A stretch of 64,000 bases of DNA from Ancylobacter oerskovii (GCF_018390555.1 NZ_JAHBGB010000037.1:186001-250000); one strand, 5' to 3'; positions 40,622 through 50,914 are shown, counted from the stretch's first letter. Numbers and translations: made by a program. Notes: a model not told the origin generated them from the sequence alone.

Positions 40622-41668
40622 ATGGGCAATCGCATGGCCATGAGAATCCCGCCGAGAATCCCGCGGAATATCCCGCCCCGGCCCTCGCATGGATTTCCCG
40701 GGCTTCCCGCACTGAACCGCCGCGCCGCGCTCGCCCTCGGGGCGTTCGCGGCCGTCGGCGTTTCGGCGGGTGCCTTCGCGCCCCCCTGCGGCTGCGCCTT
40801 TGCCGCGGCCGATGGCGCGCTGTCGCTCGACGAGATCGCGCCGGGGGTGTTCGTGCATCGCGCGCCCTATGAAGTGCTGGCGCCGGACAATGACGGCGCC
40901 ATCGCCAATGTCGGCCTGATCGTCGGCGCCGAGGCGGCGGCGGTGATCGACACCGGCAACAGTCATATCGCCGGCCTGCGGCTGCGCGAGGCGGCCCGCC
41001 GCGTCACCGACCGGCCGATCCGCTATGTCGTCAACACCCACATGCATCCCGACCATGTGCTCGGCAACTCCGCCTTCGAAGGGGAGGGCGTGCGCTTCGT
41101 CGGCCATCGCAAGCTGCCGCGCGCGCTCTCCGTGCGGGCCGAGACCTATCTCGACCAGGTGAAGCGGCTGCTCGGCCCGGCGGGGGAGGGCACGCGCATC
41201 GTGCTGCCGGACCTCCTGGTGGAGGACCGGCTGGTGCTCGATCTCGGCGGCCGTCCGCTCGAATTCGAGGCGCATCCGACCGCCCATACCGACAACGACC
41301 TGACGATTCGCGATTCGGCGAGCGGGACGTGGTTTCTCGGCGACCTGCTCTTCGTCGGCCATGTGCCGACGCTCGACGGCAGCCTGCAGGGATGGCTGTC
41401 GGTGCTGGACCGCCTGGCGGCCCGCGCCGCGTCCCGGGCGGTGCCCGGCCACGGGCCGGCGAGCGTCGAATGGCCGGCCGCCATGGCCGCCGAGCGGGCC
41501 TATCTGGAGGATCTGCGTACCGACGTGCGGCGCTTCATCGCAGACGGTGTCCCGATGGGGGAAGCCGCCGAGCGGGCAGGGCGGTCGCAGGCGCGGTCCT
41601 GGGCGCTGTTCGACGAGTTCAACGCCCGCAACGCAATAGCGGCCTATCACGAATTCGAGTGGGAATGA
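40622..41668 (+). CDS. quinoprotein relay system zinc metallohydrolase (type 2-like)
   Basis: A 348-residue exported metallo-beta-lactamase-fold protein. The N-terminus has paired arginines before a hydrophobic stretch (LNRRAALALGAFAAVGVSA, about 33-51), suggesting Tat export. Zinc ligands are in NTHMHPDHVLGN, with further His in AHTDND and PGHGPAS. The subfamily is found beside PQQ-dependent dehydrogenases in methylotrophs; its substrate is unknown. The start ATG at 40622 has GGGAGG close upstream; ATGs at 40634 and 40640 are alternatives. Confidence 0.85.
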   Translation: MGNRMAMRIPPRIPRNIPPRPSHGFPGLPALNRRAALALGAFAAVGVSAGAFAPPCGCAFAAADGALSLDEIAPGVFVHRAPYEVLAPDNDGAIANVGLIVGAEAAAVIDTGNSHIAGLRLREAARRVTDRPIRYVVNTHMHPDHVLGNSAFEGEGVRFVGHRKLPRALSVRAETYLDQVKRLLGPAGEGTRIVLPDLLVEDRLVLDLGGRPLEFEAHPTAHTDNDLTIRDSASGTWFLGDLLFVGHVPTLDGSLQGWLSVLDRLAARAASRAVPGHGPASVEWPAAMAAERAYLEDLRTDVRRFIADGVPMGEAAERAGRSQARSWALFDEFNARNAIAAYHEFEWE

Positions 41669-42120
41669 TCCCGGCGGGGCGCCACGGCCGGAAGCTGCCC
41701 CCGGCGCAAACGCTGGCGGCGACGGCGTTAGCCGGCGAAATGGATCGAAGTCGCTGTGAAATCCAAGTATTTCGCTCTGGTATACAGTACATCAATTCGC
41801 AGGTGCAGCAAAGAATAAGCTGCTGCAGCAAAATCATAATAAGAGAGATTTCGCGGGCCGGTTCTTATTGCGCGTTGTTCAAAATCGGTCTAGGGTCATG
41901 ACATCTCCGGCTTCAATGAATTTTCGGGGTCCAAAGCTCCGAAATTCACTTCGTAGGCCAGCTTGGGGCGAGGGCCCCCGTGATTTCCGGCTGTTCTCCC
42001 CCCAGCCGGTCGTGACACGCTGTCGGAGATGAACGTGAAAAGAGAACAATAAACCGCTCACGGCATCGCTGAACACAGCTTTCTGTGACCGGAGGAACGC
42101 GTTGAGGAGGAGATATACGC
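41669..42120 (+). promoter_or_regulatory. xoxF upstream region
   Basis: This 452-bp gap has no gene. The part from about 41750 to 41890 is AT-rich against its surroundings and contains the direct repeats described at 41804-41843 and TTCTTATT at 41862. A strong ribosome site, GAGGAGGAG, lies just before xoxF. No clear sigma-70 promoter was assigned. Confidence 0.5.
41804..41843 (+). promoter_or_regulatory. 20-bp-phased TGCAGCAAA direct repeats upstream of xoxF
   Basis: TGCAGCAAA occurs at 41804-41812 and 41824-41832, exactly 20 bp apart, each followed by an A-rich tract ending ATAAG. The second copy is part of the palindrome TGCTGCAGCA (41821-41830). Two helical turns between copies suggests dimer or tandem activator binding about 280 bp before xoxF. 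Confidence 0.5.
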
Positions 42121-43926
42121 ATGCGCAAGCTTGCCTGTGCGGCGCTGCTGATGGGTGTTGCCGTCTATGCTTGGCCTGCCGCGGCCAATGACGGACTGAC
42201 CAAGATCATCAAGGACCCCAAGCAATGGGGTATTCAGACCGGTGACTACGCCAACACCCGGTATTCCAAGCTCGATCAGATCAACGCCGGCAATGTCGGC
42301 AAGCTGCAGGTAGCGTGGAGCTTCTCCACCGGCGTACTGCGCGGCCACGAAGGCGGGCCGCTGATCATCGGCGACGTGATGTATGTTCACACGCCCTTCC
42401 CGAACATCGTCTACGCGCTCGATCTCAATAATGACGGCCGGATCCTCTGGAAATACGAGCCCAAGCAGGACCCGAACGTCATCCCGGTGATGTGCTGCGA
42501 CACGGTCAACCGCGGCCTCGCCTTTTCCGACGGCCTGATCTACCTGCACCAGGCCGACACCACCCTCGTCGCGCTGGACGCCAAGACCGGCGAGAAGAAG
42601 TGGTCGGTCGTCAACGGCGACCCGAAGAAGGGCGAGACCAACACCGCCACCGTGCTGCCGGTGAAGGACAAGGTCATCGTCGGCATCTCCGGCGGCGAGT
42701 TCGGCGTGCGCTGCCACGTCACCGCCTATGACTCGAAGACCGGCAAGCAGGTCTGGCGCGGCTACTCCATGGGCCCGGACAGCGACCTCCTGGTCGACCC
42801 GGAGAAGACCACTGCGCTCGGCAAGCCGATCGGCAAGGATAGTTCGCTGAAGACCTGGGAAGGCGATCAGTGGAAGATCGGTGGCGGCTGCACCTGGGGC
42901 TGGTACTCCTACGACCCCGAGACCAACCTGGTCTATTACGGCTCGGGCAACCCCTCGACCTGGAACCCCAAGCAGCGTCCCGGCGACAACAAGTGGTCGA
43001 TGACCGTCTGGGCGCGTGACGCCGACACCGGCGTCGCCAAGTGGGTCTACCAGATGACCCCCCACGACGAGTGGGACTATGACGGCGTCAACGAGATGAT
43101 CCTCACGGATCAGCAGTTCAACGGCGCGCCGCGCAAGCTGCTGACCCACTTCGACCGCAACGGCTTCGGCTACACGCTGGACCGCGTGTCGGGCGAACTG
43201 CTCGTCGCCGAGAAGTATGACCCGTCGGTCAACTGGGCCACCAAGGTCGACATGGACAAGAACAGCCCGACCTTCGGTCGTCCGCTGGTCGTGGCCAAGT
43301 ATTCGACCGAGCAGAACGGCGAAGACGTGAACTCGAAGGGCATCTGCCCGGCGGCGCTCGGCACCAAGGACCAGCAGCCGGCGGCGTTCTCGCCCAAGAC
43401 CAACCTCTTCTACGTGCCGACCAACCACGTCTGCATGGACTACGAGCCGTTCCGCGTCAGCTACACCGCGGGCCAGCCCTATGTCGGTGCCACCCTGTCG
43501 ATGTTCCCCGCGCCGAACAGCCATGGCGGCATGGGCAACTTCATCGCCTGGGACAACACCAAGGGCAAGATCGTGTGGTCGCTGAAGGAGCCCTTCTCGG
43601 TGTGGTCGGGCGCGCTCGCCACCGCCGGCGACGTGGTCTTCTACGGCACGCTCGAAGGCTACCTGAAGGCGGTCGACGCCAAGACGGGCAAGGAACTCTA
43701 CAAGTTCAAGACCCCGTCGGGCATCATCGGCAACGTCACCACCTATGAGCATGGCGGCAAGCAGTACATCGCCATCCTCTCCGGTGTCGGCGGCTGGGCG
43801 GGCATCGGCCTGGCGGCTGGCCTGACCGATCCGAATGCCGGTCTCGGCGCGGTCGGCGGCTATGCGGCCCTGTCGAACTACACCAACCTCGGCGGCCAGC
43901 TCACCGTCTTCGCAATTCCCAACTGA
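42121..43926 (+). CDS. xoxF: lanthanide-dependent PQQ methanol dehydrogenase XoxF
   Basis: A 601-residue periplasmic quinoprotein oxidising methanol to formaldehyde (or formate). A signal peptide ends near residue 22 (AAAND). The adjacent cysteines C125-C126 (PVMCCDTVN) form the PQQ-stacking disulfide ring. In [11 protein letters not shown], Asp319 is the catalytic base and Asp321 is the extra acid that marks lanthanide-binding enzymes; calcium-type MxaF has Ala there (family knowledge). The sequence is closest in type to XoxF5. It heads a cluster with xoxG, xoxJ and a CxxxCW protein; no mxaF or mxaI is present in the window. Confidence 0.97.
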   Translation: MRKLACAALLMGVAVYAWPAAANDGLTKIIKDPKQWGIQTGDYANTRYSKLDQINAGNVGKLQVAWSFSTGVLRGHEGGPLIIGDVMYVHTPFPNIVYALDLNNDGRILWKYEPKQDPNVIPVMCCDTVNRGLAFSDGLIYLHQADTTLVALDAKTGEKKWSVVNGDPKKGETNTATVLPVKDKVIVGISGGEFGVRCHVTAYDSKTGKQVWRGYSMGPDSDLLVDPEKTTALGKPIGKDSSLKTWEGDQWKIGGGCTWGWYSYDPETNLVYYGSGNPSTWNPKQRPGDNKWSMTVWARDADTGVAKWVYQMTPHDEWDYDGVNEMILTDQQFNGAPRKLLTHFDRNGFGYTLDRVSGELLVAEKYDPSVNWATKVDMDKNSPTFGRPLVVAKYSTEQNGEDVNSKGICPAALGTKDQQPAAFSPKTNLFYVPTNHVCMDYEPFRVSYTAGQPYVGATLSMFPAPNSHGGMGNFIAWDNTKGKIVWSLKEPFSVWSGALATAGDVVFYGTLEGYLKAVDAKTGKELYKFKTPSGIIGNVTTYEHGGKQYIAILSGVGGWAGIGLAAGLTDPNAGLGAVGGYAALSNYTNLGGQLTVFAIPN

Positions 43927-43934
43927 CGGAGATC

Positions 43935-43954
43935 GCCGTCCCCCCGGGGACGGC
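43935..43954 (+). other. hairpin immediately after xoxF
   Basis: A 9-bp inverted repeat GCCGTCCCC / GGGGACGGC (43935-43943, 43946-43954) begins 8 bases after the xoxF stop. Without a T run it may act as an mRNA 3'-end stabiliser or partial terminator, so that xoxF is expressed above xoxG and xoxJ. Confidence 0.5.
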
Positions 43955-44033
43955 GCCTCCCACCGACCGACGGCAAAGGGGCCTGGCCATCGTCAAGGCG
44001 ATGAGCCGGGCCCCCGCGTCTCGGCGCCCTGAA

Positions 44034-44056
44034 CTTTATGAGAATCTTAGAATCAT
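44034..44056 (+). promoter_or_regulatory. AT-rich box upstream of xoxG
   Basis: CTTTATGAGAATCTTAGAAT lies 83 bp before xoxG in otherwise GC-rich DNA. It matches 13 of 19 positions of the box before pqqA (60790-60810) and resembles AT-rich boxes at 52293-52317 and 57137-57160. It may be a shared promoter element of methanol genes. Confidence 0.35.
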
Positions 44057-44138
44057 CCCAGGTCGCGTGCCGTCTGCCGCTCGCATCTCGGCGCATTCCG
44101 ACCCTCAATTCTGGCCTGGTGCCTTCGGGAGTGACTCC

Positions 44139-44780
44139 ATGACGATTTCTGTTTTCGGACGGTCGAACCCCAGCCCGGCGCGTGCGCGCCTCGCCGGGAG
44201 CGCGCCGTCCGCGTTGCTGGCCATCGCTCCGCTGGTCATCTGCCTCGCCCTGTCGCCCGTCGCCGCGCAGGCGCAGGAGCAGCCCGCCGCGCCGAACACG
44301 GTTGGTACCGCCCCCGACGGCTCCAAGACCCATGGCGGCCAGGAAGCGACCAAGGACGACCTGGGCAAGTACACGCTGCCCGACGGCTCGCCCACCTATC
44401 ACATCACTTCCGACGGCACGCTGGACTGGTACGCCTATTCCGGCTACCGCCGCTACCACGCGGAATGCCATGTCTGCCACGGCCCGGACGGCATGGGCTC
44501 GACCTACGCCCCGGCGCTCGCCAACTCGCTGAAGAACCTGACCTATGAGCAGTTCACCGAGATCGTGGTGAACGGCAAGAAGACCGTCGGCGTCGGCACG
44601 GCGGACCAGGTGATGCCGGCCTTCGGCGAGAACCTCAACGTCATGTGCTATCTCGACGACCTCTATGTCTACCTCAAGGCCCGTGCCGACGGGGCGATGG
44701 ACCGCACCCGCCCGAGCAAGCGCGAGGACAAGACGAAGGCCTATGGCGACAATGAGAACCAGTGCTTCGGCCGGAACTAG
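44139..44780 (+). CDS. xoxG: cytochrome c electron acceptor of XoxF
   Basis: A 213-residue secreted class I cytochrome c (cL type). A long signal region reaches about residue 45 (AAQAQ); the heme motif is CHVCH at 110-114, and the Met ligand probably lies in DQVMPAFGEN. XoxG takes electrons from XoxF. GGGAG 8 bases before ATG 44139 supports the start. It sits between xoxF and xoxJ, the standard order. Confidence 0.93.
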   Translation: MTISVFGRSNPSPARARLAGSAPSALLAIAPLVICLALSPVAAQAQEQPAAPNTVGTAPDGSKTHGGQEATKDDLGKYTLPDGSPTYHITSDGTLDWYAYSGYRRYHAECHVCHGPDGMGSTYAPALANSLKNLTYEQFTEIVVNGKKTVGVGTADQVMPAFGENLNVMCYLDDLYVYLKARADGAMDRTRPSKREDKTKAYGDNENQCFGRN

Positions 44781-44784
44781 TCCG

Positions 44785-45648
44785 GTGAACCGCTCCACCG
44801 GACGTCGCCGCGGCGCTGCCGGCGCCGGAACGGCGGCGCTGGCCGGCCTCGTGCTGGCCGCGCTGCTGCCGGCGACGGCGGGCGCGCAGGTCTCCGACCT
44901 CGTCGACCGCTCGACGCTGAGGGTGTGCGCCGACCCGGCCAACATGCCCTTCACCAACGAGAAGGGGGAGGGATTCGAGAACCGGATCGCCGACCTGCTC
45001 GCCAAGAAGCTGAACGTGCCGCTGGACTATACCTGGTTTCCGCAGGCGACCGGCTTCTACCGCATGACGCTCGGCCTCAAGCGCTGCGACATCGTCATGG
45101 GCTATGTCGCCGGCGGCGACCCGGTGCTGAACACCAATCCCTACTACAAATCGGCCTGGGTGCTGATCACCCGCAAGGGCGGCCCGCTCGACGGGGTGGA
45201 CACCCTGGCGGATCCGCGCCTCAAGGGCCTGCATGTCGGCATCGTCGCCGGCTCCCCGGCGGGCGACCACCTGCAGCGCAACGGGTTGATGGGCTTCGCC
45301 CGGCCCTATGCGCTGATGGTCGACCGCCGTTTCGAGAACCCGGCCGAGCAGATGATCGCCGACATCAATGCCGGCACCATCGACGCCGGCATCTTGTGGG
45401 GGCCGATCGGCGGCTATTATGCCCGCCGCTCCGAGGCGCCGCTCAATGTCGTGCCGCTCACCAAGGAGCGCGGCGACCCGCAGATGGTCTACCGGATCAC
45501 CTTCGGCATCCGTCCCGGCGAGCTGAACTGGAAGCACCAGCTGAACGAGTTCATCACCGGCGCGCAGCCGGAGATCAATCGCCTATTGCTGGATTACGGC
45601 GTGCCGCTGCTGGACGAGCGCAACCAGCCGATCGAGGCCGGCAAATGA
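44785..45648 (+). CDS. xoxJ: periplasmic binding-protein-like XoxJ
   Basis: A 287-residue exported protein of the solute-binding family 3 fold, matching the MoxJ/XoxJ subfamily (STLRVCADPANMPFTNEKGEGF, with LVITRK-type central region). XoxJ is thought to help activate or mature XoxF rather than transport a solute. The GTG at 44785 is the most likely start, 4 bases after the xoxG stop; the ribosome site is weak. The signal peptide ends at TAGAQ. It overlaps the next gene by 4 bases. Confidence 0.9.
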   Translation: MNRSTGRRRGAAGAGTAALAGLVLAALLPATAGAQVSDLVDRSTLRVCADPANMPFTNEKGEGFENRIADLLAKKLNVPLDYTWFPQATGFYRMTLGLKRCDIVMGYVAGGDPVLNTNPYYKSAWVLITRKGGPLDGVDTLADPRLKGLHVGIVAGSPAGDHLQRNGLMGFARPYALMVDRRFENPAEQMIADINAGTIDAGILWGPIGGYYARRSEAPLNVVPLTKERGDPQMVYRITFGIRPGELNWKHQLNEFITGAQPEINRLLLDYGVPLLDERNQPIEAGK

Positions 45649-46301
45649 CCGCGCGGGCGGCGAGGCGAGGGGAGCCGGCCCGCGGGGCGGCCCTCTCCGA
45701 CCGCCTGCTGCCGAGCTCGCCCATGGTGCGGCTCGCCTGGCTCGGCATGGCCGGGCTCGCCGTGGCGCTGATCGCCTTCACGCCGGCCAAGGCGCAGAAC
45801 CCCGCCGAGGGAAAGCCGCCGGAGACGGTGGCCGAGCCGGAGAGCTACCGCATGGACGCCTATCGCGCGCCGACGCCGGCGACGCTGAAGGGCGCCCATG
45901 TGATCGATACCGGCGAGGCGGAGCGGCTGTGGCGGGCCAAGGCGGCGCTGTTCGTCGACGTGCTGCCGCGCGATGTGAAGCCGGCAAACCTTGCCCCCGG
46001 CACCGTGTGGCGGGACAAGCCGCGCGACCATCTTCCCGGCAGCACCTGGCTACCCAATGTCGGGTATGGCGCGCTGAGCGAGGCGATGGACGCCTATTTC
46101 CGCCGCAGCCTTGAGGCGCTCACCGCCGGCCTGCGCGAGGCGCCGCTGGTGTTCTACTGCCTCACCGATTGCTGGATGTCGTGGAACGCCGCCAAGCGGG
46201 CGATGGCATATGGCTATACCGACGTCGCCTGGTATCCGGCCGGCAGCGACGGCTGGTCCCGGGCCGGCCTGCCGCTCGAGCGCGCCGAACCGCGCGAGTG
46301 A
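45645..46301 (+). CDS. PQQ-dependent catabolism-associated CxxxCW protein, rhodanese-like
   Basis: A 218-residue exported protein with a rhodanese-like fold. After a signal segment at about 27-51, the domain ends with FYCLTDCWMSWNAAKRA, the CxxxCW motif that names a family found only near PQQ-dependent alcohol oxidation genes. The pair of cysteines suggests a redox or sulfur-transfer role in dehydrogenase maturation, unproven. Its ATG overlaps the xoxJ stop. Confidence 0.88.
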   Translation: MTARAARRGEPARGAALSDRLLPSSPMVRLAWLGMAGLAVALIAFTPAKAQNPAEGKPPETVAEPESYRMDAYRAPTPATLKGAHVIDTGEAERLWRAKAALFVDVLPRDVKPANLAPGTVWRDKPRDHLPGSTWLPNVGYGALSEAMDAYFRRSLEALTAGLREAPLVFYCLTDCWMSWNAAKRAMAYGYTDVAWYPAGSDGWSRAGLPLERAEPRE

Positions 46302-46514
46302 GCCGGCGCACCGCCTGAGCGCGGCGCATCCTGCATGCGATCATCCCGACGTCCGGCCCCCAGCCTTGGGAAGCTCGCGGCTTCGCGCGGGCCGTTCCCC
46401 GCGCCAGGCGCCGCATGCGGCCGAATGCTTCGCGCAACCGCCCCCATCCCGACGCTCCGGCTGTTCGCCCGGCCTCGCCGCGCTACACTTGCCGGGACAG
46501 GGGAGGGCGAGCGC

Positions 46515-47111
46515 ATGGATCGGCATCTCATACGTGCCGTCGTCTACTGGCTGGCGGGTCACTGGGTGAGCGGCGCGGGCTTCATGGCGGCGGCGCTGCT
46601 GGCGCTGGCGCCGCTGCTGGCACAGGTGCTGGAGCCGCCGCTGCTGCTCGTCTTCCTGCACGGCCCGGTCTATATGCTGCACCAGATCGAGGAGCATGCG
46701 GGCGACCGCTTCCGCCGCTTCGTCAATACGCGGCTGCTGCACGACCCGGATGGCTTGACCGTGGCGGCGGTGCTGGTTGTCAACCTGCCGCTGGTATGGG
46801 GAGTGAACCTTGCCGCCCTGTATGCGGCCGTGCTGTGCGGACCCGCCGCCGGGCTGGTGGCACCCTATGCGATGATCGTCAATGCCGTGATCCATCTGGC
46901 GGCGGCGCTGCGGCTGCGCAGCTACAATCCCGGCCTCGTCACCGCCCTCCTGCTGTTCCTGCCGCTCGGCCTCGCTACGCTGGCGGCGGTCGGCATGCAG
47001 GCCGGCATCGCCGCCCATCTCGGCGGGCTCGCGCTTGCCGTGCTGCTGCACGCGCTGATCGTCGTGCATGTCGCGCGGCGCCTTCGGGGACGCCGCGCGA
47101 CGGCAAAGTGA
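46515..47111 (+). CDS. HXXEE domain membrane protein
   Basis: A 198-residue protein with the HQIEEH motif (HXXEE) following the first hydrophobic segment, and about five predicted membrane segments (for example 20-40, 85-108, 110-130, 138-155 and 160-178). The conserved His and Glu residues suggest metal binding in or at the membrane; the function of the family is unknown. GGAGGG 7 bases upstream selects ATG 46515. It lies between the xox genes and the PQQ-ABC genes, convergent with the latter. Confidence 0.8.
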   Translation: MDRHLIRAVVYWLAGHWVSGAGFMAAALLALAPLLAQVLEPPLLLVFLHGPVYMLHQIEEHAGDRFRRFVNTRLLHDPDGLTVAAVLVVNLPLVWGVNLAALYAAVLCGPAAGLVAPYAMIVNAVIHLAAALRLRSYNPGLVTALLLFLPLGLATLAAVGMQAGIAAHLGGLALAVLLHALIVVHVARRLRGRRATAK

Positions 47112-47125
47112 GAGGCGCGCGGCCT

Positions 47126-47776
47126 TCACTCCATCTGCGAGCGGATCGCGCGGGCGAGCGCGAAGGCGCGCTGCTCCAGGATGACCGGGCTCTCGCACAC
47201 CGCCGTCACCGCCTGGGTGCGGGTGTCGTAGATGCGGGTATCCCACAGGAGCTGCTTCTCGGCATCGGCGGCCTTGGCCTTGTCGGCATCGCTGTCGGCG
47301 GCCTTCTTCAGCCGTGCCACCTCCAGGCTCTCCTGCCGGATGCGGTCGGACAGGTCGATCTGGTGCTTCGAATAGCGCTCGATGCCGGTGAGGATGCGTG
47401 CGCGCAGGCCGTTGATCTGGTCGAACACGCCGGCGAACAGCAGGGTGAGGCGCTTGTCCTTGTCGGCGCCGGCCTGCTTGGCGAACGCCTCGATCTTCGC
47501 ATCGGCGTCCTCGATCGGGGTGCGGCGGGCGGCGAGCACCGGCACCAGATCGCCCACCGCGGGATCGGCGCGCCAGTCGAGGCCCTCTATGGACGGGCCG
47601 TCCCACATCTGCGCGGCGGCGAGGCTTTCGACGCGCGGCTGGATGCAGGGCCACAGGCTCCCGGCGGCGGGGCTCGCCGCCTGTGCCGCCGGCGCGGCGA
47701 TGAGGAGGGCGGCAGCGAGGCCGGCCCGCAGGGGAGCGGATATCCCGCCCTTGGGGCGCATGCGCGTGAGGATCAT
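47126..47776 (-). CDS. secreted protein of the PQQ/lanthanide ABC cluster, function unknown
   Basis: A 216-residue exported protein: signal peptide ends near AAQAA (residues 30-35), then a helical body with many Lys/Asp/Ala residues (about 140-180 looks coiled-coil-like) and two cysteines, one in LWPCIQP and one in VCESPV. I do not recognise a domain. A comparable exported protein sits at the same place, after the permease, in lut-type clusters. It follows the permease gene by 36 bases. Confidence 0.75.
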   Translation of the reverse strand: MILTRMRPKGGISAPLRAGLAAALLIAAPAAQAASPAAGSLWPCIQPRVESLAAAQMWDGPSIEGLDWRADPAVGDLVPVLAARRTPIEDADAKIEAFAKQAGADKDKRLTLLFAGVFDQINGLRARILTGIERYSKHQIDLSDRIRQESLEVARLKKAADSDADKAKAADAEKQLLWDTRIYDTRTQAVTAVCESPVILEQRAFALARAIRSQME

Positions 47777-47812
47777 TGGCGTCTCCCGGCAGTCATTCTT
47801 TTCATTTGCTTT

Positions 47813-48687
47813 TCATTTGGCGGCGTCCGGCCCGCCGCGGCGGGCCATCAGTCCGGCGGAGGGATCATAGGCGACAATGGCGGCGCAGAGGAATGCGACC
47901 GCACAGCCCGCCACGACCATGGCGGAGAAGGCGTCGAACTGGCCGTACAGCGCGAAGCGGATCAGCTCCACCGCATAGGTGAACGGGTTGAACAGGCAGA
48001 TGTAATAGAGCGGCAGGCTGCTCTCCTGCACCTTCCACAGGGGGTAGAGCGCCGAGGAGGTGAAGAACATCGGAAAGATGACGAAGTTCATCACGCTGGC
48101 GAAGTTTTCCAGCTGCCGGAACAGCGACGACATCAGCAGCCCCATGGCGCCGAGCATCAGGCCGGACAGCATGAGCGCCGGCAGCACGGTGAGGTAGCCG
48201 ATGGGCGGGGCCTCCACCTCCCAGAACCAGGCGATGGCGAGGAAGGCATAGGCCTGCAGCAAAGAGACGCAGATGCCCGCCACCAGCTTCGACAGCAGCA
48301 GGAACCAGCGCGGATAGGGGCTCACCAGCAGGATGCGCATGGCGCCCACCTCGCGGTCATAGACCATGGAGAGCGAGGATTGCAGGCCATTGAACAGCTG
48401 GATCATCGCCACCAGGCCCGGCGCCACATAGACCTCGTAGAGGATGTAGGTTTCGTAGGGCGGGATGATCGACACGCCCAGCACCGAACGGAAGCCGGCG
48501 GCGAAGATGAACAGCCACACCAGCGGGCGCACCAGCGCCGAGAGGAAGCGGCCGCGCTGGTTGAGGAAGCGCAGCGCCTCGCGCCAGCAGATGCCGGCCA
48601 TGCAGATGGCGTAGCCGGAAAACGGCAGGCGGACCGGGGGCTCCGAAGCGGCGGAGGCGGCGGTTGCGGCAGATTCGGGCAGGCGGC

Positions 48688-48691
<4 letters not shown>
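47813..48691 (-). CDS. ABC-2 type permease, PQQ-dependent alcohol dehydrogenase system (LutF-like)
   Basis: A 292-residue membrane protein with six predicted helices and the ABC-2 transporter fold. It resembles the permease family named for PQQ-dependent alcohol dehydrogenase clusters, to which lutF of Methylobacterium lanthanide uptake belongs as I recall it. It overlaps the ATPase gene by 4 bases, so the two form one transporter. Lanthanide import is inferred from the xoxF neighbour; transport of another PQQ-related molecule is possible. Confidence 0.85.
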
Positions 48692-49500
<809 letters not shown>

Positions 49501-49927
49501 TCCGGCATATTCCGCTGCGGAAGAGGGGCGGGTTCCAAACGATCATCCCCGGCGCGGGCCGGGGATGGGAAGGGGCGGCGGGCCCGCCCGGGGATCTTAT
49601 CCTGCGGCTCGCCGCGTCGTCTCGCCGCGTGTGCGGGGGCGACGATGCCGAGGCGGGAGCGTGCGAGCCTCGACGGGGAGCTTGCGATGCGAGGGGGGCG
49701 TGGGGGGCGAGAGCCCCTCACCCCATCCCTCTCCCCGACGGGGAGAGGGGGCCTGCCGCTCTCCCGGCGGGTCTCGTTCCATCGATCCGGCAAATCCCTC
49801 CCCGGCAGATCTTTCCCCGGCAAGTCCTCTCCCTGCGGGTTCTCTCGGCGGATCCCGTTGAGGATCCGCAGGGAGGTCTCTTCCTGGCAGGGCCTTGAAT
49901 CGGCTTTGCCGGGCCGGCATGGAGCGG
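49501..49927. repeat. intergenic repeat region between the ABC ATPase and beta-propeller genes
   Basis: These 427 bp carry no convincing gene. They hold CCCCGG/CCGGGG (49547-49552, 49559-49564), CCCTCTCCCC/GGGGAGAGGG (49727-49749), and a 15-bp tandem unit with CCGGCA at 49787, 49802 and 49817. The first two are copies of REP-like elements seen at 21.2, 22.8 and 37.9 kb. Confidence 0.65.
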
Positions 49928-50914
49928 CTAGGGCACCACGACCGCGCCCCAGGGCGACCGCCCGACCGCCACCGACTTGGTCACCTTCTCGGTGCCCACG
50001 TCGATGATCGAGATGTCGTTGGAATTGCCGTTGGTGGAGATCAGCAGCTTCTCGTCCGGCGTGAAGGCCAGCTGCCAGACCCGCTGGCCGACCAGGAGAT
50101 ACTTCTCCACCTCCAGCGTGCCGGTATCCACCACCGCGACGCGGTTGGCCGGGCCGAGCGCCACGAAGGCCTTCTTGCCATCCTTGGTGAGGCGCACGCC
50201 GACCGGCTGGATGGCGTCCTTGTTCACGCCGGGAATTTCGAAGGAGATCTTCTTGATGATCTTCCAGTTGGACGGATCGATCACCGCCACCGTTCCGCCC
50301 ACCTCGGCCGACACCCAGAGCTGCTTGCCGTCCTTGCGGAACTCGGCGATCCGCGGACGGGAATCGACCAGGATGTTCTCGATCACCTCATTGGTCTTGG
50401 TATCGATGACATGCGCCATGTTGGTGGTCTCGGAGGTGTTCACCAGGAACTTGCCGTCCGGGCTCACGCCCATGCCCTCCGGCTCGACGCCGACCGGTAT
50501 CTCGGCGACGAGTTCGTTGTTCTCGACATTCACCACCGTGACCATGTTGTCGTCTTCGTTGGCGATGTAGAGCGGGTTGCCGGAGGGGGCGAGCACGAAC
50601 AGCTCCGGGTCGGGGCCCGAGCGCAGCGTCTTCACCAGCTTGAAGGTCTTGGAATCATAGACCTCGACGCGGTTGTCGTCGGAGGCGGCGACATAGATCA
50701 GCTTGCCGTCCGGGCTGGCGGTGACGCCGCGCGGCCGGCGGCCGGTCTTGATGGTCTCGATGACCTTCAGGCTGTCGAGATCGACGACGCTCATCGTATG
50801 GTCGCGCTCATTGGTGATGAAGGCGCGTACCTGCGCCTGCGCCGGCAGGGTCTCCCCCATCACCATCAGGCCCGCCGCGGCAAGGCCGGCGCTCAGCAAG
50901 ATACGGCGTGTCAT
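49928..50914 (-). CDS. PQQ-dependent catabolism-associated YVTN beta-propeller protein
   Basis: A 328-residue exported beta-propeller. The signal peptide ends at AQAQ (residue 27), then seven or so repeats with the VVD/SPDGK pattern, such as VTASPDGKLIYVA and VAVIDPSNWKI. The family occurs beside PQQ-dependent dehydrogenases and in the lut cluster of Methylobacterium (as I recall). Acidic loops could bind metal, but this is not shown. It follows the binding-protein gene by 52 bases on the same strand. Confidence 0.87.
   Translation of the reverse strand: MTRRILLSAGLAAAGLMVMGETLPAQAQVRAFITNERDHTMSVVDLDSLKVIETIKTGRRPRGVTASPDGKLIYVAASDDNRVEVYDSKTFKLVKTLRSGPDPELFVLAPSGNPLYIANEDDNMVTVVNVENNELVAEIPVGVEPEGMGVSPDGKFLVNTSETTNMAHVIDTKTNEVIENILVDSRPRIAEFRKDGKQLWVSAEVGGTVAVIDPSNWKIIKKISFEIPGVNKDAIQPVGVRLTKDGKKAFVALGPANRVAVVDTGTLEVEKYLLVGQRVWQLAFTPDEKLLISTNGNSNDISIIDVGTEKVTKSVAVGRSPWGAVVVP

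Noticed and set aside
42121-43926. Possibility that the methanol dehydrogenase is calcium-type MxaF
   Set aside because: Asp at position 321 where MxaF has Ala, neighbours are xoxG and xoxJ, and no mxaI follows.
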